DNA of 62,051 bases from Marinobacterium sp. (GTDB lineage Bacteria; Pseudomonadota; Gammaproteobacteria; Pseudomonadales; Balneatricaceae), in contig JAOXSF010000186.1 of NCBI GenBank assembly GCA_025800125.1, positions 1 to 62,051 of the forward strand, given 5' to 3'. The translations under genes and the position numbers were made by a program. Positions 27,197 through 35,801 of this stretch are shown here, in pieces. Within the stretch, counting starts at the first letter, position 1. The number at the start of each line of letters is the position of its first letter. Under the pieces are notes generated by a model. That model did not search any database. It was not told the DNA's origin and saw only the letters and a program-made list of their open reading frames with translations.

Positions 27197-29115
27197 ACGG
27201 GCTCCGCTTCTGTTGTCTGTTCACCAGCAGATACAGCATAACGACGCGCCAGCGCATCACGGGCATCCAGTAATAGCGCCCTGTCCATCGAATTAACCTC
27301 TGTAGCCAGGCCAATATCTGTCAGCAACGTTATACAAAGCGTCCCACCCAGATGCTGCCGAAATTCTTCCAACCCTTCCAGAAATGCCGCTTCGCCATTT
27401 TCTCTCTGCTGCTTTAATACCGGGTGCCATAATTGAAACCCCAGCTGATACAAGAGATTACAGACGCGCGCGCCCTTATCTGCACAGAGCATACCGGCCC
27501 GTACGGCATACTCTGTGTCCAGTGCAATACCAATAGCAACAGCTTCACCATGGCGTAACTGGTAATTAACCAGAGACTCCATACGATGCGCACTCCAGTG
27601 GCCAAAATCCAGAGGGCGAGCGGTGCCATATTCAAATGGGTCTCCCCCTTGTACAATCTGATTAAGATGCAGGCGAGCGCACTCGCGAATTGAATAGGCC
27701 AGGGCGGCTGGCTCTGCATGTGCCAGTGCATCAGCATGCTCTTCCATCCATTCAAATAGTGCCTGATCCCGAATAGCGGCGACTTTTACCGCTTCAGCCA
27801 AACCTGCCCGTTTATCGCGCTGAGACAGCGTCAGGAGAAAATCCTGGTCGTTAATAACAGCCAGTGGCGGCTGAAACGCACCAATGAGGTTTTTCTTTTG
27901 CTGATCATTAATGCCATTTTTTACCCCGACACCTGCGTCATTCTGCGCCAGAACGGTTGTAGGTAAACGCACAAGATTGACTCCACGATGAAAACTGGCA
28001 GCGGCAAAACCTACCGCGTCCAGCACAGCGCCACCACCAATAGCAAAGACAAAACAATGGCGATCAACACCATACATCAGCATGCTACGCTGCATACGCT
28101 CAATCTGCTGACGTGTTTTACAAGGTTCTCCTCCGGGTACTACCTCTATGGAAAAGACAGGAATAGATGGACAACAACTCTGGAAATAATGCGCTATCTG
28201 TTCAGGCAATGAGGACTGTGCAGTCATAACCCCCTCATCTACAAACACGATGACACCAGCGCCAGATGAAGCACGAGGCAATAACAGGTTACGAATACAA
28301 TCATTATCAGAGGCAAAAATGGCACGGGTGAAAATTACTGGGTAGTGATAATGAATATCAAACCCTGCTTTAATTACTTGAGCGCTCCACTGAGGCTCCA
28401 GAGCTAGTGTTTTATCACCCACATCAGAATCAGCTGTTACTGTTTCAGACCCATTTTCCGGCGCTTTTTCAGAATAAAGGTGCTGCATCCATGTATTTAG
28501 CAGGAAGCCAGCCCCGGCAAACAACACGCTGCCTGCAATCAGAATCAACATGGATGATTCCTGCTGTGCTGTAGCACCTATATAGCCATATGCACAAGCA
28601 ACACCTGTATTAGATAGCGTAACCGCCAGCAGAAAACGCCCCTTCTGCATACCAGCCATTCCTGCCAGAATCACGGATGTTTCTGCCAGAATCGGTACAG
28701 CACGCATCGTTATCAGCATTCCGCTACCAAAACGCCCCATCATCGCTTCTGCGCGACTGTACTCACGCTCGCCCAGGATTTTATACAGAAATATCCGATT
28801 ACAACGCGCACCAACCCAGTAACCAAAGAGACTCCCAGCCATCATCCCTACCCAGATGACTAAAGCTCCACTAAATAACCCCAACAAAGAGCTGGCAGCA
28901 ACACTGACAAGGCTTGAAGGTACAGGCAGTAATACATCAAAAGTTAATAAAAAAACCACTAATAATGAAAATACTAAAGAGGATATATCTGAATTAAAAA
29001 GCATAGATAACCACTCAGTTATAGTGGCATCCAGAAGCAGAAACAATCCAACAATAAGGCTGATAATTGACAAGATAACAATAGCTGAACGAATGCCTGA
29101 CCTGATGCTTTCCAT
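27190..29115 (-). CDS. eboD: DedA/VTT membrane domain fused to EboD sugar-phosphate cyclase
   Basis: This 641-residue protein joins two families. Residues 1-215 form a polytopic DedA/VTT (SNARE-associated) domain with the hallmark DVLLPVPSSLVSV near 60-72, the GSLFGYWVGARCNR region, and an amphipathic MRAVPILAETSVILAG block. After a polar linker (about 216-245), residues 250-641 are a dehydroquinate-synthase-like cyclase. That half has an NAD loop in GGGAVLDAVGFAAASFHRG and metal ligands in GLAEAVKVA (Glu), FGHWSAHR (His) and RHGEAVAIG (His), all intact. EboD relatives resemble sedoheptulose-7-phosphate cyclases. The fusion would tether the cyclase to the inner membrane. It is the first gene of the operon. 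Confidence 0.88.
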   Translation of the reverse strand: MESIRSGIRSAIVILSIISLIVGLFLLLDATITEWLSMLFNSDISSLVFSLLVVFLLTFDVLLPVPSSLVSVAASSLLGLFSGALVIWVGMMAGSLFGYWVGARCNRIFLYKILGEREYSRAEAMMGRFGSGMLITMRAVPILAETSVILAGMAGMQKGRFLLAVTLSNTGVACAYGYIGATAQQESSMLILIAGSVLFAGAGFLLNTWMQHLYSEKAPENGSETVTADSDVGDKTLALEPQWSAQVIKAGFDIHYHYPVIFTRAIFASDNDCIRNLLLPRASSGAGVIVFVDEGVMTAQSSLPEQIAHYFQSCCPSIPVFSIEVVPGGEPCKTRQQIERMQRSMLMYGVDRHCFVFAIGGGAVLDAVGFAAASFHRGVNLVRLPTTVLAQNDAGVGVKNGINDQQKKNLIGAFQPPLAVINDQDFLLTLSQRDKRAGLAEAVKVAAIRDQALFEWMEEHADALAHAEPAALAYSIRECARLHLNQIVQGGDPFEYGTARPLDFGHWSAHRMESLVNYQLRHGEAVAIGIALDTEYAVRAGMLCADKGARVCNLLYQLGFQLWHPVLKQQRENGEAAFLEGLEEFRQHLGGTLCITLLTDIGLATEVNSMDRALLLDARDALARRYAVSAGEQTTEAEPVC

Positions 29116-29279
29116 ACTAAAAATGATCTCTCAAAAGAGTAGAAAATATTAATAGCGAAAAACAGCACGACAATAGCCACTTTTTAAAAAAGCAGCCATG
29201 TAGAATAATACGCCACTGTAACAAAGACGTTATTTTTAATTAAGATCTGAAGACATATACAATTCCCTTTGTCGCTTAC

Positions 29280-29308
29280 ATTATAAAAATGTATTTCAAT
29301 CCATTGAA
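29280..29308 (-). promoter_or_regulatory. Candidate sigma-70 promoter for the ebo operon
   Basis: On the minus strand a perfect TATAAT (29285-29280) lies 17 bases after TTCAAT (29308-29303), which matches the -35 consensus at three of six positions. Transcription would start near 29272 and give a leader of about 157 bases before eboD. AT-rich surroundings make chance matches more likely. Confidence 0.45.
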
Positions 29309-29557
29309 CTATAAAAACCAACCTGAGATATACATCAATCCAAGACCTTATCCTATAAATATAACTATATCAACACCAAAAACAGATCGAATCTTAATTT
29401 CCACCAAAATAGACAAACCCAAAATGATAACCAAACTCAAAAACAGGATTTATAATTAAGAACACAGTCAAGATTGGTATTGTAAAGATTTATCCATGAT
29501 ACAAATCAACACCAAAAAAAATACTCTAGCTATTATACTAACTATCTATAAACAAAG

Positions 29558-29579
29558 AGCCAGGCCCGGAAGCCCGGCT
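29558..29579 (-). terminator. Terminator of the RNase T2-phosphatase gene
   Basis: AGCCAGGC (558-565) pairs with GCCCGGCT (572-579), with one G-U pair in the transcript. The minus strand continues CTCTTTGTTTAT. It lies 13 bases past the stop codon. Confidence 0.65.
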
Positions 29580-29591
29580 TAAAAATAAAAA

Positions 29592-30920
29592 TCAATGATC
29601 TGAGTTCATAATCACAACTTCACCATAAGCGCCATTATCATTCGGACTGGTTGCAGTCGATGCAGACGAGCGCATCACACGCACACCTTCAGCACCAGCG
29701 GCTTCGGCTTCAGTAATGTCGGTATCAGAATCACCATAATAGACATCAATCGCGCGCTTTTTGATGTATGGCGTCTTAGACTGCTCATCCGTGAAAACCA
29801 CTGGAATATTAACCCCAGCTTCCATCACAACATTCAACACACTCGTCAGCTCTTCTACCTCAGTACCTGGACGACGGGTAATAAAGTACACCACGTCACC
29901 ACGATTGCGGTGGAACTGCACCAGTTCTCGACCACTGGCTTTCGGAATACTCATCTCATCAAAGCCGTTATTCATCCAGTTCCAGAATACTTCACCGCGC
30001 GTACTCAAGCCCTTGAAGTTAATCAGGTAGTGAAAGCCTGGAGAAGAGAACAGCACAGTATCGTCTACATCAAAGCCTACGGCTGCTGGCTCCGGATATT
30101 TCGCAGCGAAACGCTTTTTCCAGTCATCCATCGATATGAAAGTCGCCGTTGGACGAATATACACCGGCAGTGCTGGATCACAGGACGCGACAGCACCTTT
30201 ATTTAGCTGGGTGCTCAGGTCTTTGCTCCAGAACGTGAAAATTTCGCTCAGGTACTGACGTGGATAACTGGCATCATCTTTATTTTCATAGCGGTTACAG
30301 AACAGCTTGACCATTGACTGGCCACCATAGGCATCAACCAGCGCACTGTACGCAACTGCTTTACCACTGTTCTTTTTCACCAGAGCATTCGCCTGTTCAA
30401 GTACAGCCTGGCGATCAATCAGCTTATCAAAGTATGCCTGCTGGCTGGTGTTGTCGCAGGTTCCATGTTTACTCCACTCATGGCCAGGTAAGTCACGCAC
30501 CACATCTGGGTACAATACACGCAACGCACGACGCGAAGCTTCCGACAGCCCCTCAAAATCGAGCTGCTCATCAGTACAATAAGATGGGTAACCACCAGTT
30601 TCATAGTTTTGCCACAGGCCATGTGGTGTCACTTCACCACTGAAGTTATCGGCCAGTGACTTGCAGGCTTCCGGATCTGCGCGATAACCTGAATTGTCAA
30701 TTTTGATGCAGCTTTCAGGTAGCCAGATCTGAGACATCACATAGAAATCAAAACAGCCGGGTTGATCCTTAGAGTCTTTCCCTTCGCCCGGCGATGGACA
30801 GTTCGGTATCTGATTTGCCGTTATTTGAGGTGCTGTACTGGTTTGCGCAAAAGCAAAAGGGGTGGTGAAGATTGACAGTGCAAACAGCCCTGCCAGGGAA
30901 GAACGGGTAAATTTATACAT
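29592..30920 (-). CDS. Periplasmic RNase T2 fused to class B acid phosphatase
   Basis: The 442-residue protein has a Sec signal peptide (KFTRSSLAGLFALSIFTTPFAFAQ). Residues about 40-255 are an RNase T2 domain with both active-site boxes, HGLWQN (100-105) and GHEWSKHGTC (146-155), and several Cys for disulfides. Residues about 260-442 are an AphA-type class B acid phosphatase of the HAD fold: nucleophile motif DVDDTVLF (284-291), ITRRP (347-351), a Lys near 382, and GDSDTD (396-401). Both catalytic sets look complete. RNase T2 makes 2',3'-cyclic and 3' nucleotides; AphA releases phosphate from nucleotides. One protein could therefore scavenge nucleosides and phosphate from RNA. The ATG at 30920 has GGAG upstream. 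Confidence 0.9.
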   Translation of the reverse strand: MYKFTRSSLAGLFALSIFTTPFAFAQTSTAPQITANQIPNCPSPGEGKDSKDQPGCFDFYVMSQIWLPESCIKIDNSGYRADPEACKSLADNFSGEVTPHGLWQNYETGGYPSYCTDEQLDFEGLSEASRRALRVLYPDVVRDLPGHEWSKHGTCDNTSQQAYFDKLIDRQAVLEQANALVKKNSGKAVAYSALVDAYGGQSMVKLFCNRYENKDDASYPRQYLSEIFTFWSKDLSTQLNKGAVASCDPALPVYIRPTATFISMDDWKKRFAAKYPEPAAVGFDVDDTVLFSSPGFHYLINFKGLSTRGEVFWNWMNNGFDEMSIPKASGRELVQFHRNRGDVVYFITRRPGTEVEELTSVLNVVMEAGVNIPVVFTDEQSKTPYIKKRAIDVYYGDSDTDITEAEAAGAEGVRVMRSSASTATSPNDNGAYGEVVIMNSDH

Positions 30921-31246
30921 AATCGCTCCATGATTAACTTCAGCATACAGATCAGTAAACGGGCCCCAGACACTTGAACCTTGGATTCCCATAACAACCA
31001 AAGCACAATGCCATTCTGGGCCCCGGCAATCTACATTAGAAACACCGTATTAAAGAGTCAATAAACCTGAACAGATGGCATGATGTTGCACATGTATACC
31101 AGAGCCCACATTCATTGAAATACTATAAGCAGCTGCAATGGTAGCGACTTAGCTTCCTGTGAAATATTACACCGGATTACAAAGAAGTATGCCCCCATAA
31201 ATGACACAGTTATCAAGGGTCTTCACCTTCAAGATCCTCTATCTGA

Positions 31247-31864
31247 CTATAGTGAAGAGAACGTGGCCGTTAACAAAATATCACCAGCCACATACAATAA
31301 CAGCAGCGCCATAACCAGATTCAAGCCACGAAAGACAACTGGATTTTGAATAAAACGCCCCAGCTTTGCTCCTGCCAGTAGATAGCTCCCCGGTGCGCCA
31401 CCTGCCATTGTGCCTAACACCAGCGACCAGAACAGAATCGCCGTGCCCTCCACCCCAGCCGCTGGGAACTGCACCGTTGCAATGGGCAAAATAGCCAACG
31501 GTGCTTTCGGGTTCAGCAACTGCATAAATAACCCACCCCGGAACCCCGGTAAATAGCCAGTAGCGGTCTCAGATTGTATTTCGCCTTGCGGCGATGTTTG
31601 CCAACCCGCTTTTGCGACTTTCCAGGCTAACCAGATAATCCAGCCACAACCAATCAGGCCTAGCGGTTGTTACCATGCGGGTGATACCAGCCATGCACCG
31701 GTATAACCGAATAGCAGAAACAGCAACCACATGGCACACCCCACACCTATACAGAAACGCCAGCCCTGAACTGCATGACCATTAATACCACCGTTCAGAC
31801 TGAGCAGATTAACCGGGCCAGGGGTGTACATAATGCCAAAGGCGTACAGCAGTATTTCTACCAT
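31247..31864 (-). pseudogene. LysE family exporter broken by one nonsense codon
   Basis: Reading the minus strand from the ATG at 31864, a LysE-type protein runs for 64 residues (YTPGPVNLLSLNGG near the start) and meets TAA at 31670-31672. The same frame then continues without a shift through LGLIGCGWIIWLAWKVAKA and NPKAPLAILPIA to a stop at 31247. Ignoring the stop gives about 205 residues, the normal LysE length with about six helices. So a single point change inactivated it, or the base is an assembly error. It sits 69 bases behind an AraC regulator, which probably controlled it. Confidence 0.85.
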
Positions 31865-31933
31865 GAATAGACTCCAGGCATAATTCAGAAGGAAGCAATA
31901 AAAGAAAGAGAAGACGAACTGCTGCCCGTAAAG

Positions 31934-32782
31934 TTAGCAGTGGTATAGCTGCTGCTGGTACTGGCGCGGAGTCATACCATATATCGGCTTGAAGCGCCGG
32001 TTAAGATGGCTGAGATCAGTAAAACCATAACGGTAGACTACATCATTCAGTGCCATACCAGCTTCCAGCGCTTCGCGGGCCCGACTCACCCGGCAGTTAA
32101 TAATGTACTGATGCGGTGTCATACCGAACTGCTGTCGGAACAAGCGCAAGAAATGATATTTGGACAGATTTACCTGTCGACTGATCTGCTCCAGGCTGAT
32201 TTCATCGGTTAAATGGGCATGAATATAATCCCGCGCTTGCAGCAACAGGCTATCGATACGACGTACCACCCGGTCAGGTGAGTACTGACCGTAACGCTGA
32301 GCGATACGGGCAGCCAGTTGATACAACTGCGCCTCCTGCAGGAAGTGATCAGGGTCGGGCTGATCAAACAACTGTACCAGGCTCAGAATGGACTGACGCA
32401 GCTGTGGGTCATTAATCAGCACATCAGCCACCTGAAAGTCACGATTATGATGGACACCTGCCACACTCAACAAGGGCTCAAGCTGTTGCGGATGAATGTA
32501 GAGCATCCGGTACTGTAATGGATCGTCGACCCCGGAGTGACCATCGTGTACCTGACCGGGGTTAAACACCATCACCGTACCCGGCTGGCTACGATAAAAT
32601 GCACCACTTGCAAAGAAATCCTGTCGACCAGCCAGCGTGACACCAAAAGAATACTCTGCGTGGGCATGTTTGCTATAGGTAAAGTCACTCATCTGTGCTT
32701 TGAGCATCGCAACCTGCTCAAGATGCTGACTTCGCACATAGTGGAAGCGGTTATGCTGCTGTGTTTTACCCTTAGCCATCAC
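31934..32782 (-). CDS. AraC family transcriptional regulator
   Basis: The 282-residue protein has an N-terminal cupin-like arabinose-binding fold (HAEYSFGVTLAGRQDFFASG, FNPGQVHDGHSG) and a C-terminal double helix-turn-helix (SLEQISRQVNLSKYHFLRLF; VVYRYGFTDLSHLNRRFK). This is the subgroup commonly placed beside LysE exporters, where it activates export in response to an amino acid. The target behind it is now broken, so the regulator may be orphaned or act elsewhere. The tandem repeats at 32853-32944 lie in its upstream region. Confidence 0.9.
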   Translation of the reverse strand: MMAKGKTQQHNRFHYVRSQHLEQVAMLKAQMSDFTYSKHAHAEYSFGVTLAGRQDFFASGAFYRSQPGTVMVFNPGQVHDGHSGVDDPLQYRMLYIHPQQLEPLLSVAGVHHNRDFQVADVLINDPQLRQSILSLVQLFDQPDPDHFLQEAQLYQLAARIAQRYGQYSPDRVVRRIDSLLLQARDYIHAHLTDEISLEQISRQVNLSKYHFLRLFRQQFGMTPHQYIINCRVSRAREALEAGMALNDVVYRYGFTDLSHLNRRFKPIYGMTPRQYQQQLYHC

Positions 32783-32852
32783 TGATTACCGTGCTGATCA
32801 ACTCTGTATTTTTGCAGGGTACGAAAAGCTGGATAAAAACGCTTGGACAAAA

Positions 32853-32944
32853 TTGCTCAGTTCAACCCTTGCTCAGTTCAACAACGTTATAACTCTCTGT
32901 AACGATTTCTGCCTGTAACGATTTCTTTCTGTAACAACCCCTGA
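32853..32944. repeat. Two 16-bp tandem arrays between argP and the AraC gene
   Basis: TTGCTCAGTTCAAC occurs at 32853-32866 and 32869-32882, a 16-base period. A second array has units at 32897-32912 (CTGTAACGATTTCTGC), 32913-32928 and 32929-32944, the last diverged. Both lie between the argP stop and the AraC start. Confidence 0.82.
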
Positions 32945-32966
32945 GACACCAGCAGAGCTGATGCCA

Positions 32967-33890
32967 TTACAGCGGGTGTTCCAGATTTTTATGCACATCA
33001 AAAGGGTCAAGAGAGCGCGCCGCAGCAGCCATCAGGGTGTCGGTTAATTTACGAGCCAAGCCTGTTTTCAGGTTCCAGACATGCCAGTACAGTGGCACTG
33101 CCAGGTACTGACCTGGCGTCATATCAATTACTGCACCACTATCAATCAACGCATGGCTTTGCTGGTCAGGTACCATACCACAGGCATAACCACGCTGAAT
33201 CAGCTCAAAAAATGCCACTGAGGACGGGATACGGTGACAGGGATATTCACCGGCCTTCAAGCCGAAAAACCGTTCCAGATAACGGTTCTGCAGTTCATCT
33301 TTATTGCTGTATTCAGCAACCGGCGCCAATAGAAAACCGTCACGGTTCGCACCGTCTGGAAAGTAGCGCGCCATGTAACCCGGGCTGGCCAGACAGCGGT
33401 ACGGCATCACCCCCAGCGGAATACAGCTGCAACCCTGCATCGCTTCCGGACTGGAGGTAATACAGCCAATCACCTCACCACTTCGTAGCAGATGATGCGT
33501 CTGATCCTGATCATCCACTTTTAGCTCCAGCAACAGCTTTTTCGCCGCCATCAGTGGTGCCATGGCATCCAGGAACCAGGTTTCCAGGCTATCGGCATTC
33601 AGGCCGATGGAAAGACGGCTGTAGCCTTCACCCTGATCAATAGTCAACCCCTGCAACATGTCATTCTGTAACAGACTGACCTGCCGGTAATGCTTCAGCA
33701 CCTGCTGCCCAGCGCGAGTTGCCTGCAACGGTGTGCCTCGCACCACTAGTGAATGGCCCAGCTTGTCCTCCAGCTGCTTGATCCGTTGAGAGATAGCGGA
33801 CTGTGTGACATGGAGCTTCTGGGCCGCTTTATCGAAACTTTGTTCTTCTAATACTGCTGCAAGCGCCTGCAGCTGACGATAGTCGAGCAC
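32967..33890 (-). CDS. argP: LysR family regulator ArgP
   Basis: The 307-residue LysR-type protein opens LDYRQLQALAAVLEEQSFDKAA with the helix-turn-helix KLHVTQSAISQRIKQLE; this is the characteristic ArgP (IciA) start. The C-terminal co-effector domain includes GCITSSPEAMQGC and YGACGMVPDQQ-like features. In enterobacteria ArgP activates the arginine exporter gene argO in response to arginine and is blocked by lysine. argO lies about 1.3 kb away on the opposite strand, divergent but separated by a metallopeptidase gene. The 298 bases between argP and that gene should hold the argP promoter; no clear site is seen. Confidence 0.9.
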   Translation of the reverse strand: MLDYRQLQALAAVLEEQSFDKAAQKLHVTQSAISQRIKQLEDKLGHSLVVRGTPLQATRAGQQVLKHYRQVSLLQNDMLQGLTIDQGEGYSRLSIGLNADSLETWFLDAMAPLMAAKKLLLELKVDDQDQTHHLLRSGEVIGCITSSPEAMQGCSCIPLGVMPYRCLASPGYMARYFPDGANRDGFLLAPVAEYSNKDELQNRYLERFFGLKAGEYPCHRIPSSVAFFELIQRGYACGMVPDQQSHALIDSGAVIDMTPGQYLAVPLYWHVWNLKTGLARKLTDTLMAAAARSLDPFDVHKNLEHPL

Positions 33891-34188
33891 AGATTAAAAT
33901 CTCTAATCTACTGAAAAGTTCATTAGTTCGGCTAAAGTAACGATTTCCCCACGTCAGGGCCAGCAAATTTTTTCGAACCACCCTCATAATTAGCAATCAA
34001 CGGCGGCATAACCTTGTTAAACCAGCCTCCCACTACCAACCCATAGCATAGCAACCACGCATCATAAGCCAGCCATGCAGTTGCACTTGTTATCTGAATT
34101 CAGGAGCAGCATACTCTTACTAGCGCTGCTATCTCAGAAAATACCAAAATCAGACACAATCAGTACTCTCTTATAGTAAATATGAAAA

Positions 34189-34935
34189 TTATTCACTACC
34201 CCATATAACCAAAGCTTTACTCGTTCTATCACTTACATGCCCAATTACAGCATGATCTCCAGAAGCTATTTTTGACAGCAATGAGTAAAGGCTCTCATCC
34301 GTATTTTCAAATAGCTCAAAGACAGCTGCTTTTGCACTGCGGTAATTTTCAACATTCTGATTTTTATCGTGACTCCAGAACTTATCGGGTGTTGTAAGGC
34401 TAATCACCCTTTTAAACTCGGGCACAGTAATTTTTTCTGATAAGTCATATTTCGGCCTGTAATCCACCTGCATAGCCACACCTTCATCAAACCAGGTGGG
34501 TATATCGAACTGTCGTTTCAAATAACCAACTCGTTCCACCACTTCAGCATGCACCAGCTCATGCGCAGCTACATCAACATTGGCAGTCTGGTAGTTCAAC
34601 ACTAAATAGCTACGCCAGGGAGTGAAAAATAAAGTACCGGGTACATCATAAAGGCCAAATGCTTCTCTTTCTTCCTGACTGGATGATACAACAATCAATG
34701 GGGCAGCTATGGGCTCACCGTAATGGGTTGTAATACGCTTACGTGCGGCCATCAACATTGCGGTAATTGACTTTTCATCCTGATCCGATAAATGTTCAGA
34801 AATATATAAATTTTCTCCAACCGATTTAAAGTTTAAATTATCAATTAAGGCCAGCCTTACAATATTAGTATACGCATAGGTTTCTCCTGTAAAAAACAGA
34901 AAAAACACCAGACTAAAAAACTTAAATAGTTTCAT
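34189..34935 (-). CDS. Periplasmic HExxH metallopeptidase-like protein
   Basis: The 248-residue protein has a signal peptide (MKLFKFFSLVFFLFFTGETYA). The zinc motif HELVH is at 125-129, followed by WFDEGVA at 148-154, whose Glu151 would be the third ligand, as in gluzincin-type 'peptidase MA' proteins. The substrate is unknown. The gene is visibly richer in A and T than its neighbours and is wedged between argP and argO, so it looks like an insertion. The flanks 33891-34188 and 34936-35156 contain no other gene. Confidence 0.7.
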   Translation of the reverse strand: MKLFKFFSLVFFLFFTGETYAYTNIVRLALIDNLNFKSVGENLYISEHLSDQDEKSITAMLMAARKRITTHYGEPIAAPLIVVSSSQEEREAFGLYDVPGTLFFTPWRSYLVLNYQTANVDVAAHELVHAEVVERVGYLKRQFDIPTWFDEGVAMQVDYRPKYDLSEKITVPEFKRVISLTTPDKFWSHDKNQNVENYRSAKAAVFELFENTDESLYSLLSKIASGDHAVIGHVSDRTSKALVIWGSE

Positions 34936-35156
34936 AATACCCCTTTGTTTTAAAAGCCTTAACTTTTTATATTAAAAGACGACAGCCCGATACAGCTCCA
35001 CTATTTAGTACACCACCAATGCGGTGAGCGAGCAATACTCATTTCAGCACTTATTAATTTTACTAATCTAGCCGGAAAAACATTAGCTTTTCTAACATTC
35101 AGTCTTTTGCCATGATCAGCCCATTACATTTAATCCCTTGAACAGAGGCGCTGTTT

Positions 35157-35786
35157 ATGTCTTTTACTGCTGAGCCCGAGTGGCTGACACTTTCCAAAGG
35201 CCTGTTCACTGGCGGCAGTCTGATTATTGCCATTGGCGCTCAAAACGCCTGGGTGCTGGCACAGGGGCTACGCCGTCAGTATCACTGGATGATCGCAGCG
35301 CTCTGTGCGCTGGTCGATATAACTCTGATCTGTGCCGGAATGCTGGGGCTGGGAGCACTGTTGAGCCAGTCTCCCCTAATGATGGATATTGCCCGCTGGG
35401 GCGGTATTCTATTTCTACTGGTGTACGGTGCACAGTCTATGAAAGCGGCATTAAAACCTGGCACCCTTGAAGCCAGTGAAGCGAAAGTTAATAGCCGTAA
35501 AGCTGCTTTACTAACCACTCTTGCCGTCAGCTTATTGAACCCTCATGTGTATCTGGATACGGTAATTCTGTTAGGCAGTATCGGTAATCAGGTAACAGCA
35601 GACTTACAAAGCTGGTTCACCCTGGGTGCCGTACTGGCGTCGGTGCTGTGGTTTTTCTCACTCAGCCTGGGCGCACGGGCACTTGCACCGCTGTTCCGTA
35701 GACCCGTGGCCTGGCAGTTACTGGATGCGTTTGTCGGACTGGTGATGTGGGGCATCGCCTGGAGCCTCTATTCAGGCACACTATAA
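35157..35786 (+). CDS. argO: LysE/ArgO family amino acid exporter
   Basis: The 209-residue inner-membrane protein has six predicted helices and the family signature GGSLIIAIGAQNAWVLAQGLRR near the N-terminus. ASLLNPHVYLDT-like residues appear mid-protein (SLLNPHVYLDTVILLGSIG). ArgO exports arginine and its toxic analogue canavanine, and LysE relatives export lysine as well. The presence of argP nearby favours ArgO. The upstream 221 bases (34936-35156) should hold an ArgP-dependent promoter, but I could not place one. It converges with the AttH-like gene with a 15-base gap. Confidence 0.88.
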   Translation: MSFTAEPEWLTLSKGLFTGGSLIIAIGAQNAWVLAQGLRRQYHWMIAALCALVDITLICAGMLGLGALLSQSPLMMDIARWGGILFLLVYGAQSMKAALKPGTLEASEAKVNSRKAALLTTLAVSLLNPHVYLDTVILLGSIGNQVTADLQSWFTLGAVLASVLWFFSLSLGARALAPLFRRPVAWQLLDAFVGLVMWGIAWSLYSGTL

Positions 35787-35801
35787 ACTGGCTACATATC
35801 A

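Larger units (their letters stand above)
29116..29591. other. AT-rich control region upstream of the ebo operon
   Basis: This 476-base stretch is strikingly rich in A and T compared with the genes on either side. It separates the ebo operon from the RNase T2-phosphatase gene, which points the same way. It contains the promoter candidate at 29280-29308 and the terminator at 29558-29579. I see no coding sequence. The low GC could reflect horizontal gain of the operon or a silencer-bound promoter. Confidence 0.55.

Noticed and set aside
17008-29115. Propeller gene as the last gene of the ebo operon
   Set aside because: A strong terminator at 18245-18268 and a 188-base gap with its own repeats separate it, so I treat it as a neighbour only.
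26135-29115. EboD and EboC as ordinary AroB (shikimate) and UbiA (ubiquinone) genes
   Set aside because: The neighbours eboA, eboB, eboE and eboF and the fused membrane domain fit the ebo set, not the housekeeping pathways.
31670-31864. Two separate small membrane protein genes at 31247-31525 and 31670-31864
   Set aside because: Both are in the same frame and rejoin into one LysE family protein when a single TAA is ignored.
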